Source: Yamagishiella unicocca (taxonomy: Eukaryota > Chlorophyta > Chlorophyceae > Chlamydomonadales > Volvocaceae). From it: a stretch of 64,000 bases of DNA. The position numbers and the translations under genes were made by a program. Each line of letters starts with the position of its first letter. Within the stretch, counting starts at the first letter, position 1. The stretch is taken from the NCBI GenBank assembly GCA_003116995.1, contig BDSL01000016.1, positions 496,001 through 560,000 of the forward strand, given 5' to 3'. Below are positions 51,001 to 61,629 of the stretch, one piece after another. The notes beneath the pieces are model-generated. The model saw only the letters and a list, made by a program, of their open reading frames with translations. It did no database searches and had not been told where the DNA came from.

Positions 51001-54000
51001 TTTCTTTGGAAGGAAAGAGTAAAAAAACGCGGTGCGCTTATTTAAAGAAATACAGTTGCTTTCAGCTGCGGGTGCAATGCAGCCAGGAACGGTGACCGTG
51101 GGGTTCGGATACCGGTGCTTCCCCCCCTCATGCCCAAGATTTCCCCCACAGGAAAAAACACTTTTCTTTGTTTCCTTGTTTCTTTCTTTGGAAGAAAAGA
51201 GTAAAAAAACGCGGTGCGCTTATTTAAAGAAATACAGTTGCTTTCAGCTGCGGGTGCAATGCAGCCAGGAACGTAACTCGGGCGGAGCCGCGACGAGCAC
51301 CGCCGCAACCCCAAGCTTACTTGTGTGACGGGCAGAGCTGGCTGCCCCAGCCGTTGAAGGGGCAGTCCGTCAGGAGCGTCTCACCGCCATTGCAAGAAAG
51401 GCCGGACATCCAAATGGGGCTCTCCGAGTAGCCGTCCGGCACAGTGTCGCCCTGCAAGCGTGGACGCGTCGTCGGCGGCGTCAGGAAGCAGCAACCGGTG
51501 TGACACCGACCGAGACCGGGACGGTGTCAGAGCCGCTGCTAGCAACCACGCCTACACAACGAACAACTGCAACGTGCAACCGCCAACGCACAACCGACGC
51601 ACCGTCATCACGAATCCAGATACGAAGCCCAGCTGCCTGCGGGGTTGCGTGGTATCACGCGGGTGGGTGCGTGATCATAGTGTTCAGGATAGTTGGTTGG
51701 GGGAGCCCTGGAAGCTATATACACATCGGGCTGATGCGGCCCGGAGAGTGACTACGTAGCAAAGGGGTCCCCTCTGCTGCGGCGCAGCGGGGGCTTCCCA
51801 CTAGGCCCCAAATCGGCGCAAGGGGGCCGGTCCACGCGGACGACGGCAACGAAGTCATGCAGCGGAGCCCTTTGGGCGCAGCCCCTCACCCACCGGCCTG
51901 AAGCATCCCCCCTCCGTGTTTCCGACCCACGCCCGCCTGCCATTCGGGCCCCGGCCCTGGGCACAGGGGGACGTTTCCTAATCTGTTTCAATTTACAATG
52001 CCGACCTGCCGACCCGCGGGTCTCCTCTCATACCCCCCCATGGCACCTGCACGCCACTTGAGCGTCCTCGTAGCTGAACGTGTCGTCGCACACGGTCCCC
52101 CACGACCCGGCGTTGCAAACCTCCAGCCGTCCGGTGTTGTTGGAAGCCCCGCCGCGCAACCGCAGTGCGCCCTGAGACGAGCCTGCGGGGGGGGGGGTGC
52201 ACGGGGGTGAGGGGGCCGGGGGTGAGGGGGAACGGGTGTTCAGCACGACAAGGCATTTCAAGCCAAGCAAGCGCCTCAGTTCTAACCAGCCGGGCGCACA
52301 ATATTCTCAGTGCAGGCACCGTAGTGCCAAGTGGAGGTACGTTGCTGCGGTTTCATGCGACTGAAGAATTTCGCCCGCATATGCCGAGGCGCAGGAAGTT
52401 GTCTCGGGACTGCCGGCTTACAGGGCAACGTCTTGACGTCAAAGGATGACGAGTTGGTGCACTGCACGCCAGCGACCATTGCGTTCGGGCAGTTCACGTC
52501 CTCCATGCCCCAGAAGCGGCACTGCGTCAAGTGGGCCGGCCAGGAACTGTAGTTGTACAAGTCGGCCACGCCCTCACAGTACAGGTCGCTCATCCAGATA
52601 GGCTGGCCTGGAGCACACAGGAACGGCAAAGGGAAGGAAAGGGTAGTGATGGGCGGCAGCGAGGAGCTGGGTGGTTAGCAACGTGCTGCGCGTTGCCCGG
52701 GCTGAGGGTGATGTCGGGCAGTGTATGTTGAGGGAACCAAAGGCGCCCGGCCCGGGGTCTTTCAGCATTACGGCAGGCCTTAGGAGGAAAGGAGGACTGT
52801 GCATCGTGTGGCCTTAGGCCGTGTGTCCTTAGAGGGAGGAGAAGGAGGAGGAGGAGGATAGTCACCAGAAGGGCCTTTTGACGGCTGGTGGGCGTATATG
52901 GGGGCGAGTACGCTGGCACCGGCAGCCCCGGCGGAACGTGCGCGCGGGAACAGCTGATTGCAGGACGCTGACCGGACGTATGGCAGTTCCAATACGGGAG
53001 TTATGGCGGGTCCAAACGGCTGCTCTTAGGTGTCGCCAAATGGCCATTGGGAGGGGAGAACGCCCGCCCCTCCTCTTTTGGCCATTGTGAACGTCCACCG
53101 GTTCAACCTCTACCCGCACGCCCCGAGCCGACCCACCGACCCATCCGTCCACCCTCCCACCTGCAAGCGGCTCCGCAGGCACCACTCGACCGTGTGTGTA
53201 ACCCAGCTGGCGGCAGGCCACGCGCGCGTCCGGATCGTTGAAGTTGACCTCACACACCGCGCCCCACTGGTCCGCGTAGCAGACCTCTAGCCTGCCGCTG
53301 GCGCCGCTGGCGGCGCCTCCAGCGTCGCCGTCGCCGACGATCCGCAGGGCGCCCGGGTCGGCGCCTGGGTGCGCATGCGAGGGAGGATAGGGGGTAGCGA
53401 GGAGGCACGTCGGTGCCTGGGTGAGCATGCGAGAGGCGGCACGGGCTACGAGGAGGCATGTCGGTGGCCGCCGGGTGGGTGCCGGTGGAGTGTGGCGTGT
53501 GGCGTGTGGAAAAAACAAAACGTGGCGTTGAAAGGGCAAGGCAAAGCTACGTTTGGAGAGCAGCGAGCAGCTGGCTGTGTTGGCTAGGATTGGGGGTACG
53601 GTCACCAGGGGCTTACATTTCGGGGAGTCCACGTAAGCCACTCCCGGGGCCGTGGGCGGCGTAGTCGAGCACACCACTCCTGCATCGGCTCGGTGGCTGC
53701 AATCCGTGGCGCCGAGTGGCATGTTTACTGCGCAGCCCCCCAGCTTCTGCTCCGAGCCGCTGCAGTTGACCTGCGGACATAAAGGTGACAGCGTGCGGCA
53801 CGCACCGGCGTAGGATCGGTGGGGGAGGTCTTTGCGGCTGAGGGGGGCCAGCGGCGGCGTGCGGCAGCTGGGCCTTGCGTCGTCTCCCAAGGCGGCTGGG
53901 AGAGGCGAGGACAGCGAGATGGTATTTGCCGCCGACTGCCGCGGCCTAACTACCCAGCTACTAAACTTCCCAACTGACGAGTGATCCTGTCGTACACACC

Positions 54001-57000
54001 CGTGCGGCCCAAATGTACCGCTTGCTGCCTGGTGCGTAGCTACAGCGCCACTTCAGGCCACCGCGTCTGATTTCCGACCGACGGACGCCGCCCTTTTGCA
54101 TGCGGCCAACGAGACCCGTCGCGTGCGCTCCGACACGCAAGCCATGTCAGGCGCTGTACACTCACCGACTGGAGCCAGATCTTCATGGCCGTCGGCCCGG
54201 GAGGGGTCACTCCTCCGGCAACGACACCCTTCGTCGCAATGCCGTACGGATAGCCCAACTGCCGGCATGCAACCGTCGCGTCACGGTTGTCCCAACCGTC
54301 GTGGCAGATGCTGCAGGGAGGTGAGGGCATCAGTCCGGGCGGGGGCCGAGACCGTTGTCGCGCAGAAGGAGGCGTGTGTGGGGTAGTACTTAGCGGGCAG
54401 GGATGCGTGTACGGACCAGTGCCGTCCGTACAGGCAAGTTTTGCCGTACTTTTCGGACAGGGGCCCCGCCTCAGCACCCGGGTTGTACGAGTGGCGCGTA
54501 CCTGCCCCAACGACCGCCGTTGCAGAACTCGACGCGTCCGGAGCTCACGTCCCCGCTATCGCGTAAGCGCAGAGCAGCCTGCGTCGCGCCTGCATGAGGA
54601 CATGCCAAGGGAGATAGCGAGCCCAGCCGCGAAGGTCAGCATGGGTAAGGGGACGTGGTAAGGGACCGCAACCAGGTAAGGATCTGCACGCGCCAGCCTT
54701 CTCTCCTATCCGGCCTCCTCGAGTCATGTACCGCAACTACGTGGTGTCGATCAGCCTCTACGGGGTCCCTCCAAAAGGGCGCTCGCCCGCCGTACGGATG
54801 ATGTCGACGTCACTCACATGGATAGTAGCCAACCGTGCGATTTGCGTCCGCAGTGATCCCCGAGCCGCTCATGCCCTCCAGGGTGTCATCACATGAGACG
54901 CTGATGTCGTAGTTATTGCGGTCGACTCCGGAGCAGTAGCTGCTCGCGGTCCACGGGCCGCCACTCGCCGGCAAGCACTCCTTCAAGCTGAAGGCAGGCC
55001 GCGGATCCATGTGGGAGCGCGAGGGGGAGGGGCGGCGTAGGTTAGGGACCGTGCGGACTTCAGCAGCCAACTGGGTAGTGGCGAGCTAGCGATCCCAACT
55101 GGGTAGTGGCGAGCTAGCGATCAATCGAGGTATGATATGGTACGACACGGTACGGGTAGGAACGACTGCAGTGCGACCCCGTGGGAAATGTCCGCGCCCG
55201 CGTCCCTTTCCAGCCCCCCCCAAAAACCGACCAACGGGTTTCCTATCATACCCTCCCCCAAGAGCTAGCTCCTTTTCCCGGTCTTAACCCAATGGTTGTA
55301 CCCAGCGCACCCATTTTCAGTGCCATTGCAGGTGGGCTCGAGCCAGACGCGTTGGCGCACATCTGCGGGGTTGAAGAATCCGAAATGCACGTAGCTGCCC
55401 CTCGAGAAGCCCAATTGCCTGCGGGTAAGGAAACGCGGGCGAAACACGGGCGCGAAGGCACCGGCCAGCGGGCCAGGGATGGGGACACTGAGGACGCACG
55501 CAGTGGATCACGTGGACGCTTCTGGATTGATCCAAGGGCACCCAGGCGAAAGAGGAGCACCTCCACAAGCGATCCTCTTTGATTCGCAATTATAGACGAT
55601 CGTGTCTGTCAGTTCCTTCATTTGTTTGTTCGTTTGGTTTGTTTATTCGGTTTGGCTTGAACATGCTGAACTGCCAGGACGTCTGGATGCCGATGAAGGC
55701 CTAGAGGCACATAAGGTCAACATACGCTGTACGGCAATGGGCAGGTAGGTGCAGCTCGGTAGTCGGGTCGGTGCCCGAGGTACGTATGCGTTTACCCACT
55801 TGCAGATCGTGTTGGCGTTGGCTTCGTTGTTGTCCTTGGTACTGCAAATCGTACCCCAGACGCCATTGTAGCAGACCTCTGACACAGGGGAGGCAGTTGT
55901 TGCGGCGAGGGAGTCAATGAGGCGACGAACAGGTGCTGATGCATTTCTTGCGGCGGCGGGTCAGGACACCACAAGCACGGAAAATCCCCATGGCGAATGT
56001 CGTACAGCCACAAGGACAGGTCCTTCTGCCAGGCTCTGAGCACCATCGGCGCTGAACGATGCGCGTCAACAACCCAGCGCCTAACCGACAGCCTACAACC
56101 AACTCCAAACTACCGTGTCACCCACCACCCTCCGCCCTCACCTGGCCGCCCGAACGTCCCACTCGTGGCGCCCACCAGCCGCAACCGGCCCTCCTCATCA
56201 CCTGCAGCGGCCAGACAAACATCACCGGACGAATGCACGTCGTCAGTTGAAGCCGCAGCCCGGCCATCCAACCCGCCAAACCACACTTACATGGCACCTC
56301 ATTGTACGGTCTTATCTCCGTGGGCGATGCCGGCGGGACCGCAGGGCCCATGTTCACAAGCTGACCAGGCTGCCACATCCACCGTTTCAAGCTGGCAAAG
56401 TGGATGGCATCGATGGGCGTCCAGTAGGAGAAGTCGGCGGCAAAGGGCCCCTTCGTGGGCCCGCCGCTAAGCACACCCAGGATGTGGTAATCCGAGACAT
56501 CCCAGATGGCGGACCCGGACTGGCCGCCCACCGTGTAGCACCAGTTGATTGGCTGGATCATGGGGTTGCAGCCGTTGGTGGTATAGTAGCAATCGTCGCC
56601 TGAGGCCATCGGCGCAGCAGGCCGAGGAGGGGAATGTGAGGAGGTGCGGCAGAAATATGCGGGTAGCAAGCAAGAGACGCCGCGAAACATTTCTCACGGC
56701 TACCGCCAAATCCAGCGCGCCCTGGTCCCCGCCTGTCAACCAGAGGGCCCGTGTTCTACCACTACTTCGGATGACTTTTCCTTCTATGTAAGGCAGCGCG
56801 CTTACATGTCTGCATGTAGATCTGATCCGGGCTGCTGGGGTAACCGCAGGTCTGAGTCTTGGGGTAGTCGATCTGAGGACAGGGCGGGACGGGTCAGTTG
56901 AGGGTTTAGTTTTAGGGATTTAGGGCCGGCTGGTTGCAGGGGGTTCAGCGTTAGGGGAGAATGGGTCAGTCCGGGCTGCTCGGAGGCGGGTAGCGGTTGG

Positions 57001-60000
57001 AGAATATGCAGGCAGGGGAACACGGTGACGCACCCGAGCGCCCGTGCTAGGGGTTGGACGGCCCGTGCTGGCGCTGCCATTTCCCTGACCCGCCCCCGCT
57101 GGCTGGGATCGGGCTGCGGTGTCGACGTTGCGCGCCTTCTAGCCCACGTGCTGTGCGCGCGCCGCCAAAACACGTCTGTTGCTGGCACCCTCTTGCCTCC
57201 GGACGGCGGGGAGTTCCCGCAGCCGATTTCCCTGACCGCACCCTGTGCGACGCCGCGTTCCAACGCCCTGCCCGACCCGCACCTCTCCCCGCCGCATAAC
57301 GAAACACGGTGTGTATAGGCGACACATACTATATACGGCAGTATGCGGCGTCCCGACGGTTCAGCTTCTCCCACGCACCTTTGCGCAGTTGTACTTGATT
57401 CCCATGAAGCTTGCCGAGGGACCGGTCACGCGAATGAGAGCGATGTCAAAGTAGTTGACGCCGTCGCGATCAATCCTGCACGTGGACCGTTGGTACGACA
57501 CGTACCGTTATGGTTGGCGGTTGCCGTTGCTCCACATTGTCTGAGACAACGTGGCGGCGGTGCGAGATGGTGGCGGTGCGATTGCCGTGTGGGGGGAGAC
57601 TAAGCAGACAGTGCACCGAACGTCAGCCCCGCAAGTCGCCAACACGCACGTGCAGAGCCTCCAATACGGTATATTTGGGCGGTATCAGAGCAGCTCGACT
57701 CGGTATCAGAGTGCCCTTGTAGGTGTGCGTTCGCTCATCCCGCAGCATTGCCTCCCATAACATCCTCTGCGTGCTCTGTTAGGCGTCAGGATAAACATCC
57801 GCTTGCACGCTCGCCGAACGCATTCGGCTGCCATCACCCGGCATACGGACAAAGCCGCAACCTAGAACCTACCTGGGGTACTCAGCGCGGTAAAATGTGA
57901 CGTACGAGAAGCTGACGACACCAGCCGGCGAGTAGCTGCCTGTCTGTGGGGCCAGACCAATTGTCCGGGAGGAACCAGTCACGGTCAGCGCGGGCAAACC
58001 AACAATTCACCAACAGTCACACCAGGGACGGGGGCGGCAAAAGCGCCCAGCTAGTAAAGCGCGGCGCTGGGAGGAGCTAAAACCAGAACCCAGCTCTACC
58101 GGCAGCACGCTGCGGCGGGGGATGGTACGGCAATGACAGGAAAATCGTACGACAAGGTCGTACATCAAACCAGGCCATTCGGCGGCTGGTAGCTAACGCC
58201 CGGGCACGGCCCGTACGCCCTCATCCCCGCCTTACGGACCTGCTAGGCCGCCCTAGAGGCCAGCCCCACCCTTGCTTTGCTGCTCACCTTGCCAGGGGCG
58301 AACCTGAACCCCCGGTATGCAATACCCCTCGTTACGTTGAAGACGCAGTGTCCCGCTGTCAACACGTCAAACCGCGTCACATAGGTGCCTGTCGTACAGT
58401 GCGCAGGCCCAGCGGAGGGGGGAGGGGAAAAGGTGGACACCGGCATCGTCGCTTGCCAACACCATCACACCGCACTGCCCGCCGTCACATCGACCCGCAG
58501 CTTTGGCTAGAAGGAGCAGCTGGGCCTTACTAGGCCTGCTGGCAGGTGCCGTACTAGGAGCCAATTCGTTCGTGGCCACGGCTCTGGAGCGCCTGATAGA
58601 GCGGCGCACTGTTTGTGGGCGACTAGGGCCACCCTTTACTCGCACCCATTGCTTCGGCGCTGTGGTTCCCGGTGTGGTAATAGTACGTGTCCCGCTCGCA
58701 GACCTCTCATAATCTGTACCCGACCCTCCGCCCGATCAGTGCCGACCCAAGGGTTTTCCTCCACCCCCCGCCCGGTCCCTGCCTGCATTGGGGGAGTGTA
58801 CGACCCCCAGCCATTGGCCGTCAACCTTAACCCCGCTAGTCCCCTTTCAGCGTCCGCCAGCGGCGAGGCCCCTGACCGCGTTGACGCCATCACTGAACGC
58901 AAAGACGAATCCCCATCATGCTATGTATGCCGGTCTGGAAAACGTGTACGGCACAGCGCCCCAAAATTGCCTGGAGCGAACACCGACAATCCGACGGTGC
59001 AATGGCCCCACTGTGTTCGCTGCAGATACCCCCCTCCCGCCAGCCCAGGCCACATCAAGGATGCAACATGAACTACGTGCGTTGTTCCTTTTCGTAAGCT
59101 GTAGAAGTGCACGGAATGGATTCGCCCTTAACGTGTCGATGGCCCTCATCCCGACACGTGCACCGGGTTACCGTACTAACAGGCTTCGGGATGCGCCTTC
59201 CTTCCTCCCCGCCCTTTCGCTGTCGCCGCCGCCGCCGCCATCACGCCCTTCCTCCCCTTCACCTTGCCCTGAACCGTTAACCCGCTCACCGGAACAGATG
59301 TGGGTGCTTTCAACGCCATTCACGAACGTCAGCTGTCCAATAGCGCGGTGCGGCCACGCGAGCACCTCCCCCCAGTAGCTGTCGTCCACCATCTGCCGCC
59401 GCAGTCGCCTTTCGTCAGCGCCGTGGAAGGAGGGGTTCGAGTCGGCGCCTGGCAGCACGGCCTCCGTTTCTCCTGAAGCCGGAAGGTCGGACAGGTCCAG
59501 TTCCATCGGCTTCGTCTCGAGATACACGGCGCCATCCGCACCGACCCGCACTGCGCGGATAGTCAGCTGCGAGGGCGGTGTGGGGTCGCCCTCGGCGAAG
59601 TTCGGGAACCCGCTGCTGCTGCTGCTGCCGTCAGGCGCCCCCGGGTCGACTTGCGCGGACTTCGTCGCCCTGCATCAACCAAAATCGAAGGGAGGGAGGG
59701 TGCAGCAGGTGGGGCGCGGGAAGGTTATGTTCATGGTCACCATTTCGTGCTGTTATATTTGTAATTCAGCAGTGAGCATTCCGCCACCATAGGGACTAGG
59801 CGGTATGGCCGTATGGGCACATACCGCCACCAAATCGGCGGCTTGCGCACAGCTTCAGCCCGGCCAGCTTCTTCATCGCGCCTGGGAGCTGGATCCCATC
59901 CCCAACCCCGACACGCACTCCCAAGCCCGCCCGTTAAGCAAGCGAGCGATGGTGCAAGTGACCTGACCGCTGATTAGAGGGAGCATGCGCGCAATTTGGT

Positions 60001-61629
60001 TAGGCAATGGCTGGTCCAAGGCCCTTGCATCTTCTTATCCCCGACGCACAACCGTGAGGCCGAGTGCCTACCCCGAAATTAATGCCTTTTTGTGCGAACG
60101 AACCGTGCCGGATTTCCTTACGAGCCACCCTACTTTGCGAAACACCCCAGCATACCGGTAACCCCCCATCCAACCGAACCAGCGCTTCAGGACATCACCG
60201 CACCCCGCCTTAAACTGTGAATTTTTGAAACTTCGTGACCCGTGCGCGCGAACCCGTGTCGGGGGCGGCTCCAGGGGAGGGCGCACTCAGATACACCCAC
60301 ACTCCCGCGACCAATAGGATCCGGCGCGATTGGGTGAGTGGGCGAGAGTGAGCGAGAGTGGGCTTTTTCCCGACCCAATATGCGCTGGCGCGCCCCTATT
60401 CCGCAAAATATAGCAACGTGTTGGCCAGTCCTATCATGCGCCTTCCTTCCAAGCATGCACTTTGCGCACGTACGCCGCATATCGGATATGGTGACAAAGG
60501 GGGGAAACGCGTCTCCGGCGCGACTCACGTCAATCTCCCAACGAAGCCGGCCGATCCGGAGCCGTTGGGGCCCATATCCGAAGACTCCACGTGACCCACG
60601 TACACGAAGCCGTCCCCTTCGAAGCGGGTGACAACATTGTCGGTTTGTAGGTTGACAGTATTGCCGCTACGAATGTTTACTCCGGATCCGGACCCGGATC
60701 CAGCAACATTCTCGCCAGAGGCCGCCGCAGCGTCGTCCTGACTTAACCCAGTGCCAGAGGTAATCCGAGGTATGAAGAGCCCAGCTATGAGCGGGTCAGC
60801 ATCTGCAGTGGGCGATGAACGGGCGATTGGTGGCGTGATGGTGGGAGGGAGGAGTCTGCGGCGCGGTCCAATCGAAGGTGCGAATGAATGCGGCAGTAAG
60901 GAGCCGTGGGGCTGTGTGAATATGTGTGAGCCCGGGGGCCACGCTTGCGCCCCTGGCACTGACCCCGGATAAACCCTAAGATCAAAGTTCCAGGTATGGC
61001 TGCCAAACCCCACACACCACGAAGGCGCGTCTCGTACGGTGCCGACGTGGGCTCGAACCGTGCCAATACAGGAAGCAAGTACAGTCTGTGCCATATCGCA
61101 TGGATCGGTCTGTGCGCTTTAGTCCTAGGTCGCAACACGCCAGGAAAAAATACCAATGTGACCAGGAGTTTTAGGTTTCCGCTTCACATTCGGCCCTGGT
61201 GCCGCAGCCCTTCCTCCCCCAGGTAGCATGGGCAGCGGGAGCCCTAAGGTCATCCGGTGTGCAGATACCACGGCACTCCATGCCCCGTCAAGTTCGGCGA
61301 AAACTTGCCCCCATCTGAAGTTCATCGCTGACGAAGCATTTCAGTGTGTGTTCCAAACGCCCCCGATTTAAAACTGCATCGCTCCGGGCGCTTCTCCCTT
61401 AGGCTTACACGTGACACATGGTCGGCTTACCCTGACACGCCCCCTTGTGGGCCACGGTGAGGCCTTGGCAAGCAGCTAGGCACGCCGAAGAAAGGGTAAC
61501 GCCCACCGTTGTGCACACTGGCCTTTCAGTGTTGCCAAAGCAACGGCTGCAACTATCGGGCTGTCCGTAGGATAGGCTCAAGCCGGCGATAACGAGCGCG
61601 AGGGCAAGATGACCTGTCCGCGGCACCAT
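45099..61629 (-). CDS. Secreted mosaic protein: Kazal-like + serine protease + 7 SRCR domains + Pro/Ser-rich spacer
   Basis: Predicted extracellular protein of 1660 residues from 31 exons: 61629..61431, 60802..60529, 59669..59290, 58388..58288, 57943..57873, 57475..57379, 56872..56806, 56599..56291, 56201..56142, 55878..55800, 55418..55302, 54987..54818, 54589..54502, 54310..54166, 53770..53617, 53364..53161, 52607..52422, 52182..52047, 51636..51603, 51451..51321, 50289..50201, 49861..49764, 49488..49442, 49088..48924, 48586..47790, 47407..47257, 47030..46831, 46574..46530, 46170..46032, 45592..45392, 45147..45099. The sum, 4983 nt, is divisible by three and every phase agrees. Signal peptide about 1-22; Kazal-like 26-66; protease about 158-499; SRCR1 500-641, SRCR2 642-770, SRCR3 771-900, SRCR4 901-1030, SRCR5 1031-1140, Pro/Ser spacer about 1142-1395, SRCR6 1400-1531, SRCR7 1532-1660. 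SRCR marks recur: GRLEVC, WGTVCDD, VACRQLG, IWL, C.GSE..L..C, DVGVxC. SRCR proteins are known from Chlamydomonas; this protease combination I have not met. A role at the cell wall or surface is inferred. Confidence 0.87.
45820..45996. repeat. 13-bp intronic minisatellite (gtgggcttctagc), about 13 copies
   Basis: Tandem units with gggctc and ggcctc variants in the intron 46031..45593 of the SRCR-protease gene, close to the donor. Confidence 0.93.
47790..48586 (-). other. Pro/Ser-rich (hydroxyproline-type) spacer exon
   Basis: One 797-nt exon completes SRCR5 ([11 protein letters not shown]) and then encodes about 250 residues of PPSPPP and [11 protein letters not shown] units, broken by a basic patch [10 protein letters not shown] and followed by [12 protein letters not shown] and PPSP repeats are the substrates for prolyl hydroxylation and arabinosylation in volvocine pherophorins and wall glycoproteins (established), so this is probably a stiff glycosylated rod. 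The DNA is a GGC/GAC-type tandem array that gives long shadow ORFs on the plus strand. Confidence 0.9.
49241..49295. repeat. Short tandem palindromic repeat (atgtaacgttacgta)
   Basis: Two to three copies of a unit containing the palindrome taacgtta, then degenerate gtaacgtgac copies, in the intron 49441..49089 of the SRCR-protease gene. Confidence 0.85.
49961..50071. repeat. Interstitial telomere-like tract (CCCTAAA with CTAAATC variants)
   Basis: About 110 bp of aaccctaaatctaaaccct units in the intron 50200..49862 of the SRCR-protease gene. Shorter ccctaaaccc pieces occur at about 26395-26412, 32858-32878 and 33636-33648. The unit is of the TTTAGGG type. Confidence 0.93.
50342..51275. repeat. 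188-bp tandem repeat, 5 copies, intronic
   Basis: Copies start at about 50342, 50526, 50714, 50902 and 51090 with gtgaccgtggggttcggata and end gcaatgcagccaggaacg. Period 188, with the first copy slightly shorter and the last with a small deletion. Copies differ by few bases (ccacaggaaaa versus ccacacaaaaa). The array fills most of the intron 51320..50290 of the SRCR-protease gene and gives four identical 83-codon frames that are not genes. Confidence 0.97.
56291..60802 (-). other. Serine protease module (exons 2-8) with complete catalytic triad
   Basis: Exons 60802..60529 to 56599..56291 encode about 433 residues. The first about 120, with Gly/Ser-rich runs (GSGSGSGVN) and RRLRRQM, may be a propeptide or linker; RRLRR is a possible activation cleavage site (inference). 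Triad: His298 in [10 protein letters not shown], Asp352 in YFDIALIRV, Ser424 in [10 protein letters not shown]. The fold looks like trypsin/chymotrypsin family S1, with the Ser motif closest to the glutamyl-endopeptidase/V8 type rather than GDSGGP. Several cysteine pairs support an extracellular fold. The module is bounded by phase-1 introns on both sides. Confidence 0.8.
61431..61629 (-). other. First exon: signal peptide and Kazal-like domain
   Basis: The chosen ATG (61629) is followed by a hydrophobic stretch [16 protein letters not shown], a good signal peptide. The rest has six cysteines in Kazal/follistatin spacing ([34 protein letters not shown]), including the PVC and C.A.C.G features. 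Kazal domains usually inhibit serine proteases. The exon ends in phase 1. The reactive-site loop lies between Cys2 and Cys3 and carries no obvious Lys/Arg P1 choice beyond the Arg before PVC. Confidence 0.75.

Noticed and set aside
50468..51328. Four nearly identical 83-98-codon plus-strand ORFs
   Set aside because: They are the same frame read through the 188-bp tandem intronic repeat, antisense to the SRCR-protease gene.
54818..54900. GMSGSG motif that could be a second protease active site
   Set aside because: It lies in the linker after SRCR1 with no matching His or Asp motifs nearby; the complete triad is in exons 4, 6 and 8.
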